From assembly GCF_002797375.1 (NCBI RefSeq), contig NZ_KZ454941.1, positions 2,994,118-3,058,117 of the forward strand: a stretch of DNA of 64,000 bases, read 5' to 3'. A model generated the notes under the pieces. The model did no database searches and had not been told where the DNA came from. It was given only the letters and a program-made list of their open reading frames with translations. This DNA is from Bacillus sp. FJAT-42315. Lineage in GTDB: Bacteria; Bacillota; Bacilli; Bacillales; Domibacillaceae. The first letter of the stretch is position 1; every line of letters starts with the position of its first letter. Shown here piece by piece: positions 56,349-64,000 of the stretch. The position numbers were made by a program, and so were the translations under genes.

Positions 56349-57644
56349 ATGAATTTATTTAAAAAGAAAAAAGAAGCACACTCTTTGCATTCTAACATAG
56401 ATCTATCATCTGTCGGGATTTTCATCCATCGTCAAGAGAGAATCGACCAGCTAAAAATGATCAAATTAACAGCAGAGGATTTGCGCAATATTCGCTTATT
56501 GAAACCAACGATTGAACAAAATATCGAAGCGGTTGTGGAAGCCTTCTACTCAACAATTATGGCTGTCCCTCATTTAATGAACATTATCCAAAAGCATAGT
56601 ACTACCGATCGACTTAGGCAAACATTACGCCATCATTTAATTGAATTGTTTGAAGGACGGATCGACGATGATTACATTCTAAAACGAATGGGTGTCGCTC
56701 GTGTTCACCTCCGCATCGGTCTCTACCCGAAATGGTACATTGGCGCATTTCAAAATTTACAAACGACAATTACGGAAATTATTTATCAACAGCAGCTTGC
56801 GACAGAAGAAGAACGCCGGCTTATTTTGTCCGTCAGCAAAATCTTAAACTTCGAGCAACAAATCGTCCTTGAAGAATTTGATAAAAGTGCAGAAAGAGCT
56901 GTACAAGAAAGGCAAGAACAAGTAAAAACTACTGTTAAAACAGATATCGGTGAAATTGCTTCGGCGATTGAAACAGAATTAACTTCTGCTACCCATACGA
57001 TGACTAGTCTCATGCATAAAACAACAGAGCTAGATGCAGAAGTGAGCGGAAGCATTCAACGTTCTTATGAAACGAAGCAAACATCTCAAGAAGGGATTAC
57101 TCAAATGGAAAAGCTAGCAAGCACATCGGAAACGATTGCTAGTGAGACAAGCGGTATGGCGTCGAAAATAGCTGATTTAAATACAGCTTCTAAACAAATC
57201 CGAGAAGTCGTACAAATGGTAAAAGATATTGCAGATCAAACAAATCTTTTAGCCCTTAATTCAGCAATCGAGGCAGCTAGAGCGGGCGAGCATGGCAAAG
57301 GATTTGCCGTTGTAGCTGAAGAGGTGCGGAAGCTAGCTGACCAAACGAAGCAATCCGTTGATCGAATTGCGACCTTAATTGAACATTCTGGTAGCGTCAC
57401 ACAAGATGTCGTTGTCGCTATCGATAACGTCCAAAAGCTAGTATTAGCTGGGCAAGAGGAAAGTGAAAAATCAATGGAATCTTTCCGTCACATTATGTCC
57501 TCTATCGATTTAAGCATTGAAGATATTGAAAAATTCTCCACACATATGACCGAGCTACACCAAGTAGTCAAGTCGGTTGGAGCAGCTGCCAAAGAAGTGA
57601 TGACAACATCGCAAAAGCTAGAACATGCATTAGCCATTTTATAA
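56349..57644 (+). CDS. hemAT: Heme-based aerotactic transducer (globin-coupled chemotaxis receptor)
   Basis: 431 residues, near the 432 of B. subtilis HemAT. The N-terminal sensor globin (about 20-175) has the proximal heme histidine at His120 in [13 protein letters not shown]. The C-terminal methyl-accepting domain has the conserved tip [20 protein letters not shown] (about 293-312) and [17 protein letters not shown]. No membrane segments are present, as expected for a soluble receptor. It binds oxygen and signals to CheA. A terminator follows immediately. Confidence 0.95.
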   Translation: MNLFKKKKEAHSLHSNIDLSSVGIFIHRQERIDQLKMIKLTAEDLRNIRLLKPTIEQNIEAVVEAFYSTIMAVPHLMNIIQKHSTTDRLRQTLRHHLIELFEGRIDDDYILKRMGVARVHLRIGLYPKWYIGAFQNLQTTITEIIYQQQLATEEERRLILSVSKILNFEQQIVLEEFDKSAERAVQERQEQVKTTVKTDIGEIASAIETELTSATHTMTSLMHKTTELDAEVSGSIQRSYETKQTSQEGITQMEKLASTSETIASETSGMASKIADLNTASKQIREVVQMVKDIADQTNLLALNSAIEAARAGEHGKGFAVVAEEVRKLADQTKQSVDRIATLIEHSGSVTQDVVVAIDNVQKLVLAGQEESEKSMESFRHIMSSIDLSIEDIEKFSTHMTELHQVVKSVGAAAKEVMTTSQKLEHALAIL

Positions 57645-57658
57645 TGATGTCATATAGT

Positions 57659-57692
57659 ACCTGACTCCCTTTTTATTTGAGTCAGGCTTTTT
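57659..57692 (+). terminator. Terminator of the GGDEF-EAL/hemAT unit
   Basis: CCTGACTC and GAGTCAGG form a stem with an 11-nt T-rich loop, followed by CTTTTTT. Confidence 0.9.
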
Positions 57693-57696
57693 TATC

Positions 57697-57858
57697 AATA
57701 AAGTGAAACTTCAATCAGTGGGGGGATTTTTTCATCTCCCACTGATTGTTAGTTGAACTGATCGGGCGTTTACGGGCTGTTGATCTCCCACCTACATGTC
57801 TGCGCTTTTTCTTCCCTGTTGAGGTGGGAGTCTTACAGCCCGTTAATGCGGGATAAAT
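57697..57858 (+). mobile_element. Structured repeat element, copy 2
   Basis: Matches copy 1 (51546-51770) in the same orientation from AATAAAGTGAAACTTCAATC to CGTTAATGCGGGATAA, but lacks the ~60-nt internal segment. The 5' hairpin (ATCAGTGGGGG / CTCCCACTGAT) and the nested stems are kept. In the inner stem CTCCCACCT replaces CTCCCGCCT of copy 1, changing a G-U pair to an A-U pair with the opposite arm AGGTGGGAG. Confidence 0.62.
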
Positions 57859-57910
57859 AATTTCCATAAATAGTTTTTTCCATTATAGTGAAGATAAGGA
57901 GGTTATTTTG

Positions 57911-60106
57911 ATGATGACTAATAAACGCGGAGATATTCCTTATATCCTTGGCTTAGTATTTCTCCTAGCCGGCGTGATTTACTTTTTTGCTTCCAATTGG
58001 CCGATGCTTGATCGTCCAGTGAAAATTGGATTAAGTCTCACCTTGATCATAGTCAGCTATGTCGCTTCTGCTTTGTACAAACGAAGCATGACTTTTCAGT
58101 ATTTAAGCAACTGGTGGCTATTGGCCGCAGCAATTACTTTTGGCGTCAGCGTAGCACTCGTCGGTCAAATGTATAATTCCCACGCCGATTCCTATGTTTT
58201 ATTTTTGATTTGGCTCATCCCAGCGCTACTGTTAGCTTTGTTAACGAAATATGAACCTTTTTATTGGCTTTCCTTGCTTTTGTTTGAGTTGACCATTTGG
58301 CAAAAACTTTACCCAACTGGCCTGTGGGTCGAGTATAGCAATTGGGAGGAACTCGGCATTTATGCAAGCTTGATCATTTTGCATCTAACATTATTCTTTT
58401 TGTTGAAAAAAATCAGTCGAGAAAAATTGGCGTTTGTGACGTTAATAATCGTCCAATATTGTGCTGTGTTCTTATTAAATAAGCATTCTTTATATGATCT
58501 ATTTACTGCATTTCACTCGACTTCCCTGCCATTTTTACTATTGCATGTTTTGTATATCGGCTTCATCGTTCTATTTTGGCGGCGGTTTGAGCGAGAGCGC
58601 AAGCATCATCCAGTAGAAATGGCTGTTCATGTATTGTTCTTTGGCTGTTATGTTATCTACAATGTCTTTTTCATCTTCTTATTTATGTTTGGCGAAGCTT
58701 TATTTTATATCGGCTTTTTATTGTTAATTGCCCTCTTCGCCTTCAGCATTTATTTCCTGCAGAAATTTAAGAAGAATGCGACGAAAACCGATCAAAAATG
58801 GTCTCGCTATACGTATCAATTTTTCGTTGGGATCTTATCGTTTTTAGGAACGATCGTTGCTCTTGCTTCTCTCAGTTCCTTCATATTCTTAGTGTTTGGC
58901 TTCATGGATGGGATCAAATATGCCTATTTGTTGCTCGGAATCCTTTGCATGGGTGCGGGACTGCTCATAAAAAAGACATCGTTTATCGTCGTTCGCCTCA
59001 CATTGCAAGTAACAGGGATTATTTTCTTGTTCCCTTTTGCCTTCATGATGAATGAAACATGGGCGATATGGCTGATTACAGTCGCTTTTGCTGTGATGAC
59101 AGCGATTTTATTTCAGAAAAAAGAAGCCTCGCTGTATTATGTCGCTTTAAATGTCGGTCTAGTGGCTGCGATTACGATGACGATCTCTACCTACAATTTA
59201 AGTTGGCAATCACTTTCGGCTAGTTTACTCGTGCTTGGGCTGTTGAATGTTACGGTCTTTTTCACATTGAAGCAAACACCTTTAGGACTGCTTAGTTATC
59301 TATTATCGCTCGTTTACTTCCTATATTTAACGTTTAGTGATGATCTATCCGTCATGTTAGCGATCATTTATCATCTCGTGTTCATTGTCTATCTTTTTAT
59401 TCATTTGTTCCAACCAAAAAGTGAATCGAGAAGCTATCGCTGGTCTACTTGGGTTGCTTTATCGGCCTTTCTCGTTTGGAAATATTACGAATATGTATGG
59501 GATCTTCTCCATAAATCGCTCGCTTTGTTTATTTTAAGTGCGATCTTCTTCCTAATCTTCTTTGTTTGGGGACGGAAGCATACAGAGAAAGCGCGTAATA
59601 TTTTAGAATGGAGGTGGAAGCCTGTCCTTGTCATCCTTGTCTTACAGCTAGCTTTTATCGGTTTTACTTCATGGCAAAAAGAACAGCTCCTCCAAAACGG
59701 ACAACTGGTCGCCTTAAAATTAGAACCACTCGATCCTCGTTCGCTATTACAAGGAGATTACGTGCAGCTAAACTATGAAGTGCATACGAAATTTTTAGAC
59801 AAACAAGATTCCCTAGAAGGCAACATTCACGTCATTTTAGAAAAATCTACTGACAGCGTTCGTGTAAACGGAAAGCAAGTACCCATCTACAAACCGAAAA
59901 CCTTTGTTGCCGCTAATGAGCCAGCCATTGTGAATGAACAAAAAGTAACCCTTCAAGGCAAAGCAAAATACGGCACTCTCGATCTCGGAATTGAACACTT
60001 CTTCATTCCGGAAAACACCGGACAAAAATGGGAAGACAAAAACTATGCCCTCGTCCGCGTAGCTGAAAATGGAGATGCCATTTTGGAAACGCTGGTGAAG
60101 AAATAA
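57911..60106 (+). CDS. Large membrane protein, DUF2157-like with C-terminal GDYXXLXY domain
   Basis: About 731 residues. Roughly the first 590 residues are strongly hydrophobic with many (about 18-20) predicted membrane segments; the start RGDIPYILGLVFLLAGVIYFF resembles DUF2157. The C-terminal ~150 residues are outside the hydrophobic region and carry the name-giving motif QGDYVQLNY (about 614-622). In other bacteria the DUF2157/DUF4401 and GDYXXLXY parts are often separate adjacent genes, so this looks like a fusion. The ribosome binding site AAGGAGG points to ATG 57911 or 57914 rather than TTG 57908. Function unknown. Confidence 0.82.
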   Translation: MMTNKRGDIPYILGLVFLLAGVIYFFASNWPMLDRPVKIGLSLTLIIVSYVASALYKRSMTFQYLSNWWLLAAAITFGVSVALVGQMYNSHADSYVLFLIWLIPALLLALLTKYEPFYWLSLLLFELTIWQKLYPTGLWVEYSNWEELGIYASLIILHLTLFFLLKKISREKLAFVTLIIVQYCAVFLLNKHSLYDLFTAFHSTSLPFLLLHVLYIGFIVLFWRRFERERKHHPVEMAVHVLFFGCYVIYNVFFIFLFMFGEALFYIGFLLLIALFAFSIYFLQKFKKNATKTDQKWSRYTYQFFVGILSFLGTIVALASLSSFIFLVFGFMDGIKYAYLLLGILCMGAGLLIKKTSFIVVRLTLQVTGIIFLFPFAFMMNETWAIWLITVAFAVMTAILFQKKEASLYYVALNVGLVAAITMTISTYNLSWQSLSASLLVLGLLNVTVFFTLKQTPLGLLSYLLSLVYFLYLTFSDDLSVMLAIIYHLVFIVYLFIHLFQPKSESRSYRWSTWVALSAFLVWKYYEYVWDLLHKSLALFILSAIFFLIFFVWGRKHTEKARNILEWRWKPVLVILVLQLAFIGFTSWQKEQLLQNGQLVALKLEPLDPRSLLQGDYVQLNYEVHTKFLDKQDSLEGNIHVILEKSTDSVRVNGKQVPIYKPKTFVAANEPAIVNEQKVTLQGKAKYGTLDLGIEHFFIPENTGQKWEDKNYALVRVAENGDAILETLVKK

Positions 60107-60115
60107 GTGAAAAGA

Positions 60116-60152
60116 TTGTCCAGAAAATCAGCGAACGCTGACTTTCTGGACA
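60116..60152. terminator. Hairpin between the GDYXXLXY gene and the alpha-glucosidase gene
   Basis: TGTCCAGAAAATCAGCG and CGCTGACTTTCTGGACA pair over about 16 of 17 positions with a 3-4-nt loop. The following sequence is only moderately T-rich. It lies between convergent genes. Confidence 0.75.
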
Positions 60153-60190
60153 TTTCTTTGACCTTCGCAAGCTTTTCTTCGACTTTATTG
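60153..60190. repeat. Short tract of ~20-bp degenerate units
   Basis: On the minus strand AATAAAGTCGAAGAAAAGC and GCGAAGGTCAAAGAAATG follow each other, like the tract at 42751-42840, and lie directly beside a hairpin at a convergent junction. Confidence 0.5.
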
Positions 60191-62482
60191 TTCTTTCCCG
60201 TTAATCACTATTTTACTCACTGGCCCATGCACGTTAATGGAGACCTCTTTCCAATTAGGCTGATACGCTCCGTGTAATTCTTCTGTTTCAATATATACGG
60301 TTTCACCTTGTTTCCATGCTTTCAAGTGTAACTGAAAATAGTCGCCTGCTTGATAAGCAAATGTCTCGCCGTCGTCGTCGTACAATGTGTATTCGCTCAC
60401 TTCCTCGCTCGGATAGATATGAATGCTTAATTGATCAACTGGCTTAAAGGTGTCAGCTTGCGGAAGAATGGTTCCTGCTTTGACAAACAAAGGTAGCTCT
60501 TCCCACTTCGCCTCGACTAAAATATGCTTACCTCCGCTTATTGGTTCATCCGTCCAATAATTGATCCATTCTCCCTCTGGTAAATACACGACTCGATGAT
60601 ACGTATCAGGCGTCGTAATTGGAGCGACTAAAGCATTATCCCCTATTAAAAATTGATCCGCTAAATTAAAGGTATTGGCATCGTCAGGATATTCCATGAC
60701 AAGCGGTCGCATGACAGGCAAACCGGTGACACTTGCCTCATGAAACAATGTGTAAAAATGCGGCAGCCAACGGTAGCGAAGCTCAATATACTTTTTAATG
60801 ATGGCTTCTGCTTCTTCTCCAAACGACCATGGCTCCTGATGAACCGTGCCTAAATTGGAGTGGTTGCGGAAATAGGGCATAAAGGCACCAAGCTGCGTCC
60901 AACGAACAAGTAGGTCAGCATTAGCATCGTGGGCAAACCCACCAACGTCCGCTCCCGAAAACGGTACGCCGGACATCCCAAGATTCATACACATCGGCAT
61001 CGACATTTGCAAATGCTCCCAGAAACTGCGATTATCTCCTGTCCACACCGTTGCATATCGCTGCACACCGGCAAACCCGGCACGCGTTAACACAAATGGC
61101 CGTTTTCCATTTAATAATTTTTTCAGTCCGCTATACGTCGCTTCTCCCATCAATAAACCGTACACATTATGAAGCTCACGATGCGTCTTCGAATAGCCAT
61201 CATTATCATGCAATACCGCCACATCCATCGTTTTCGTTTCATTGAATACGGCTGGCTCATTCATATCATTCCAAATGCCTTCTACTCCGAGATCAGTGTA
61301 AAATTTTTGCCACTCTCCCCACCATTCACGCGCGTCTTGATTCGTAAAATCAGGAAAAGCACTTTCTCCTGGCCAAACGTCTCCAAAATAAATCTCACCT
61401 TCTGCATAACGGCAAAAATGTCCGGCTCTTACCCCTTCTAAATAAACGGGATATTCCGGGTCACGCTTAACCCCTGGATCAACAATCGGCACCACATGAA
61501 TACCCGCATCTTTTAATTCATCAATCAGCTGCTCTGGATTCGGAAAGCGGTCCCGATTAAACGTAAATACCCGATAGCCTTCCATATAATGAATGTCTAA
61601 ATAAATCGCATCGAGCGGAATGCCCTTTTCTTGAAAGGTGCACACGAGCTCACGAACTTCCGCTTCTGTTTTATAGCTGTAACGCGATTGATGGTAACCG
61701 AGCGCCCATTTTGGCGGCAATGCCATCCGCCCTGTCAATCTTGCATATTGCTTAACGACCTCTTTTGGGGAAGGACCTGCGATCACGTAATAATCAAGCT
61801 CGCCTCCAGCCGCTGAAAACGAATAACGATCAGTCTCTTGCTTTAAGTCAAACACCGTTTCAAACGTATTATCAAAAAACAGGCCGTGAGCTTGTCCATC
61901 TCGAATCGTCACAAAAAAGGGAATTGATTGATAGAGCGCGTCCACTTCCGGGTTATGAGGAGCGAACACATCAGAATTCCACATCATCATTTTTTCGCCA
62001 CGCTTATCTAAAAAGCTCGTTTTTTCTCCAAACCCATAAAAATGATCGGCCTTTTCCATCTCTTTAAAGCAAATGACTTCACCTGTGCGGCGACTCGCCA
62101 TACCTCGCTCCCCTTCATGAAGGAACGCTTGTCCGCTAGCATCTGTCACAAGAATCCGAAACGGTGCAAGAGTGATTTTGGCTGTTAGTTTTTCAGCTGT
62201 TATGTACACAGCATCCGCTGTTTCCTTCACGTCAAATGGCACTTGTTCTTTTTTCATGACGACCGCAAAACTTTGCTCCATCGTCGGGACACTCGTTGGA
62301 TTCATCGTAACCCGAAGCATCTCCTCACAATAAAATTGCACAACAACATAACCATTGCGACAAATAAAGTGCACACCATCTGCTTTTGTCTGCCACTCCT
62401 TTACATCGCCAATGTCATAAAACTTCTCTTCATCCGTTTCCTTTTCTCGATCTGGGTGAATCGCGAAGCTTGTATCTTCCAT
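60185..62482 (-). CDS. Alpha-glucosidase, glycoside hydrolase family 31
   Basis: 765 residues. The GH31 catalytic nucleophile lies in GIWNDMNEPAVF (Asp about 406), and the acid/base aspartate in TVWTGDNRSFW (about 482). An N-terminal beta-sandwich and the (beta/alpha)8 barrel start GYHQSRYSY are visible, followed by a C-terminal beta domain with YTLYDDDGETFAY. No signal peptide is present, so it is cytoplasmic. Substrate is probably a maltose- or isomaltose-type alpha-glucoside. GGAGGGG precedes the ATG. No sugar transporter or regulator adjoins it. Confidence 0.92.
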   Translation of the reverse strand: MEDTSFAIHPDREKETDEEKFYDIGDVKEWQTKADGVHFICRNGYVVVQFYCEEMLRVTMNPTSVPTMEQSFAVVMKKEQVPFDVKETADAVYITAEKLTAKITLAPFRILVTDASGQAFLHEGERGMASRRTGEVICFKEMEKADHFYGFGEKTSFLDKRGEKMMMWNSDVFAPHNPEVDALYQSIPFFVTIRDGQAHGLFFDNTFETVFDLKQETDRYSFSAAGGELDYYVIAGPSPKEVVKQYARLTGRMALPPKWALGYHQSRYSYKTEAEVRELVCTFQEKGIPLDAIYLDIHYMEGYRVFTFNRDRFPNPEQLIDELKDAGIHVVPIVDPGVKRDPEYPVYLEGVRAGHFCRYAEGEIYFGDVWPGESAFPDFTNQDAREWWGEWQKFYTDLGVEGIWNDMNEPAVFNETKTMDVAVLHDNDGYSKTHRELHNVYGLLMGEATYSGLKKLLNGKRPFVLTRAGFAGVQRYATVWTGDNRSFWEHLQMSMPMCMNLGMSGVPFSGADVGGFAHDANADLLVRWTQLGAFMPYFRNHSNLGTVHQEPWSFGEEAEAIIKKYIELRYRWLPHFYTLFHEASVTGLPVMRPLVMEYPDDANTFNLADQFLIGDNALVAPITTPDTYHRVVYLPEGEWINYWTDEPISGGKHILVEAKWEELPLFVKAGTILPQADTFKPVDQLSIHIYPSEEVSEYTLYDDDGETFAYQAGDYFQLHLKAWKQGETVYIETEELHGAYQPNWKEVSINVHGPVSKIVINGKEQ

Positions 62483-62634
62483 TCCTACCCCTCCTTAATA
62501 TCACACTATTTTTTCTCTCACGCATATATTTCCCTCCCCTCCCTTCTTTCCCCTTCATCCATAACACAACTATTACAAAACTTTTTCATTGACTAAATCG
62601 TATCCAACAGACAAAAACTGATATATAACAACTT

Positions 62635-62651
62635 TGTAATATTCCTGTAAC
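62635..62651 (+). promoter_or_regulatory. WalR-like box upstream of NlpC/P60 gene 1
   Basis: TGTAAT-ATTCC-TGTAAC is a direct repeat of two hexamers with a 5-nt spacer, matching the WalR consensus TGTWAH-N5-TGTWAH. It lies about 130 nt before the start codon. A further TGTAAC occurs 17 nt downstream at 62669. Confidence 0.6.
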
Positions 62652-62778
62652 ATTATTTAAAGGAACTGTAACCTATAAAACGACAATTTTCTGATATATT
62701 ATCTACAGAAGAAAAATTTACTACATAAATAAACAGACAGAATATATAAAACAAAACGGCAAGGGAAAGGAAACTAAG

Positions 62779-63237
62779 GTGAATCAAGTGAGAAAATTTC
62801 TAACAGTAACATTCAGTTCTTTACTATTAAGCGCAAGTTTACTTTTACCTACACAATCTGCAGATGCAGCTTATTCAAAAGCAAATGTAATAACAGAAGC
62901 GAAAAAGCATATCGGAACACCATATAAATGGGGTGGAACGACACCAAAAGGATTCGATTGCTCTGGGTTTATCCAATACGCTCATAAGAAAAACGGCGTA
63001 CAGCTACCTCGTACAGCAGCTCAAATGTATACAAAAGGTGAGAAAGTTGCTAAATCAAACATGGAACCTGGAGATTTAATCTTCTTTAGTACATATAAAA
63101 AAGGCGCTTCCCACGTTGGCATTTACTTAGGTGAGAACAAATTTATCCATTCCGCTTCTAAAGGTGTACGTATTGATCAAGTAAGCAATTCTTATTGGAC
63201 GAAAAAATATTTAGGCTCTAAACGTCTAAATGATTAA
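62779..63237 (+). CDS. Secreted NlpC/P60 cell-wall hydrolase 1
   Basis: 152 residues. A signal peptide (basic start, hydrophobic core, ADA-type cleavage at about 28-31) is followed by a single NlpC/P60 domain. The catalytic triad is Cys61 in FDCSGF, His112 in SHVGIYL and His124 in FIHSAS. It probably cleaves D-glutamyl-meso-DAP peptide bonds in peptidoglycan. No LysM or SH3 wall-binding domain is present. The GTG start at 62779 has AAAGG about 9 nt upstream. It is a tandem paralogue of the next gene, and the duplication includes the promoter region. Confidence 0.93.
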   Translation: MNQVRKFLTVTFSSLLLSASLLLPTQSADAAYSKANVITEAKKHIGTPYKWGGTTPKGFDCSGFIQYAHKKNGVQLPRTAAQMYTKGEKVAKSNMEPGDLIFFSTYKKGASHVGIYLGENKFIHSASKGVRIDQVSNSYWTKKYLGSKRLND

Positions 63238-63243
63238 TAATTT

Positions 63244-63281
63244 AAAACAACCCAACTTCTCGATAGAAGTTGGGTTGTTTA
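63244..63281 (+). terminator. Terminator of NlpC/P60 gene 1
   Basis: AACAACCCAACTTCT and AGAAGTTGGGTTGTT form a 15-bp perfect stem with a CGAT loop, followed by TATTT. Confidence 0.93.
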
Positions 63282-63353
63282 TTTAGTTGGAAATGATCAT
63301 TCACAACTCCCTCCTATTTCTTCTATTTAATAATTGTAACAATATTATTCTCC

Positions 63354-63370
63354 TGTAACATTCCTTTAAT
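63354..63370 (+). promoter_or_regulatory. WalR-like box upstream of NlpC/P60 gene 2
   Basis: TGTAAC-ATTCC-TTTAAT has the same 5-nt spacer as the box before the first paralogue, with one mismatch in the second hexamer. The downstream promoter segments of the two genes are also similar (CTGTAACCTAT, AAACGACA, TTTTCTG, TATATT). Confidence 0.5.
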
Positions 63371-63502
63371 ATTATTTAATCGACCTGTAACCTATGAAAC
63401 GACAGTTTTCTGGTATATTGTTTACAGAACAAAAACAAACGACATAAACAGCTAGACAAAATACATATAAAAAACATAAAAAAACATGGGAAAGGGTTTT
63501 AG

Positions 63503-63958
63503 GTGATTCAAGTGAAAAAGCTTTTGACAGTACTATTCAGTTCTTTACTATTAAGTGTAAGTTTACTGTTACCAACTCAATCAGCAGATGCAGCGTCATA
63601 TTCTAAGGCAAACGTGATTAAGGAAGCGAAAAAACACATTGGCACTCCATATAGATGGGGTGGAACGACACCAAAAGGATTCGATTGCTCTGGGTTTATC
63701 CAATACACACATAAAAAGAACGGCGTCTCTCTTCCTCGTACAGCGGCTCAAATGTACAAGAAAGGAAGTTCTGTTGCTAAATCAAAAATGCAACCAGGAG
63801 ATTTAATGTATTTCAGTACATATAAAAAAGGCGCTTCCCATGTTGGTATTTACTTAGGTAATAATCAATTTATTCACTCTGCTTCTAAAGGAGTAAGAAT
63901 TGATAAAGTGAGCAACTCTTACTGGAAGAAAAAATATATCGGCTCTAAACGCCTGTAA
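63503..63958 (+). CDS. Secreted NlpC/P60 cell-wall hydrolase 2
   Basis: 151 residues, nearly identical in plan and highly similar in sequence to the preceding gene. The signal peptide ends with SADAAS. Catalytic Cys62 is in FDCSGF, His113 in SHVGIYL and His125 in FIHSAS. The start is a GTG at 63503 preceded by AAAGGG. It presumably arose by tandem duplication, and both copies keep intact catalytic residues. It has its own terminator at the window edge. Confidence 0.93.
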   Translation: MIQVKKLLTVLFSSLLLSVSLLLPTQSADAASYSKANVIKEAKKHIGTPYRWGGTTPKGFDCSGFIQYTHKKNGVSLPRTAAQMYKKGSSVAKSKMQPGDLMYFSTYKKGASHVGIYLGNNQFIHSASKGVRIDKVSNSYWKKKYIGSKRL

Positions 63959-63969
63959 TAGAACGGACT

Positions 63970-64000
63970 CCCCCGACTCCCTTATTGGAAGTCGGGGTTT
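63970..64000 (+). terminator. Terminator of NlpC/P60 gene 2
   Basis: CCCCGACT and AGTCGGGG pair around a short loop, followed by TTT at the window end. Confidence 0.85.

Noticed and set aside
51546-57858. Interpretation of the bracketed 6-kb segment as a composite transposon
   Set aside because: No transposase, no target-site duplication visible, and the elements are direct repeats with internal structure; kept only as a repeat pair in the findings.

Overview
The window is a chromosomal segment of a low-to-moderate-GC Firmicute, almost certainly a Bacillaceae (Bacillus or a close relative). The basis is close resemblance to Bacillus proteins remembered from B. subtilis (QueF, YtiB, AcsA, TopB, HemAT, MtnE/MtnU, MetA, BtuF/C/D), AGGAGG-type ribosome binding sites, frequent GTG/TTG starts, and SAM-I and cobalamin riboswitches. 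No search could be run, so the species is not assigned.

Layout. 1-7.8 kb: a truncated pentapeptide-repeat gene, a cold-shock gene, queF, a thioredoxin-like gene, a beta-carbonic anhydrase, acsA, a lipoprotein and a PAS-PAS-GGDEF-EAL protein. 7.9-23.5 kb: a complete subtype I-B CRISPR-Cas locus. The operon cas6-cas8b(cst1)-cas7(cst2/devR)-cas5-cas3-cas4-cas1-cas2 lies on the minus strand between two long arrays. By hand count each array has 53 repeats of 29 nt, including a decayed last repeat. Their homologous leaders both face the cas genes. 23.6-33.8 kb: an eleven-gene cobalamin uptake, salvage and late-assembly operon (btuF-btuC-btuD/cbiZ-cbiB-cobD-cobU-cobQ-cobS-cobC-cobU-like-pduO) behind a cobalamin riboswitch with a terminator. 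34-36.5 kb: a one-TM small protein and bioD-bioA behind a probable BirA operator. 36.5-49 kb: an MFS transporter, a GGDDF protein, an RraA-like gene, aspA, pabB/pabA/pabC, an AAC(3)-family acetyltransferase, a SAM-riboswitch-controlled degenerate methyltransferase, mtnE/mtnU and metA. 49-60 kb: topB, a DASS carboxylate transporter, a second PAS-GGDEF-EAL gene followed by HemAT, and a large GDYXXLXY membrane protein. 60-64 kb: a GH31 alpha-glucosidase and two tandem NlpC/P60 hydrolases with WalR-like boxes.

How parts work together. The cob genes would import corrinoids (BtuFCD), strip salvaged cobinamides (CbiZ) and rebuild and adenosylate cobalamin (CobQ, CbiB, CobD, CobU, CobS, CobC, PduO). 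Corrin-ring genes and cobT are not in the window. In the CRISPR locus, Cas6 processes transcripts of both arrays, Cas8b/Cas7/Cas5 form Cascade, Cas3 degrades the target, and Cas4/Cas1/Cas2 acquire spacers.

Most interesting signals. (1) The arrays contain many duplicated or near-duplicated spacers whose differences are nearly all transversions, mostly G:C versus T:A. (2) The two arrays have different majority repeats differing at one base (position 16), and that base is hypervariable in the decayed end of array 2. (3) Two copies of a highly structured element without a protein gene, with a compensated stem change, bracket a 6-kb sensory/transport segment. (4) A SAM-I riboswitch precedes a small methyltransferase-like protein with a degenerate SAM motif. 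(5) Degenerate ~20-bp tandem units sit beside transcript-end hairpins at several gene ends, mostly convergent.
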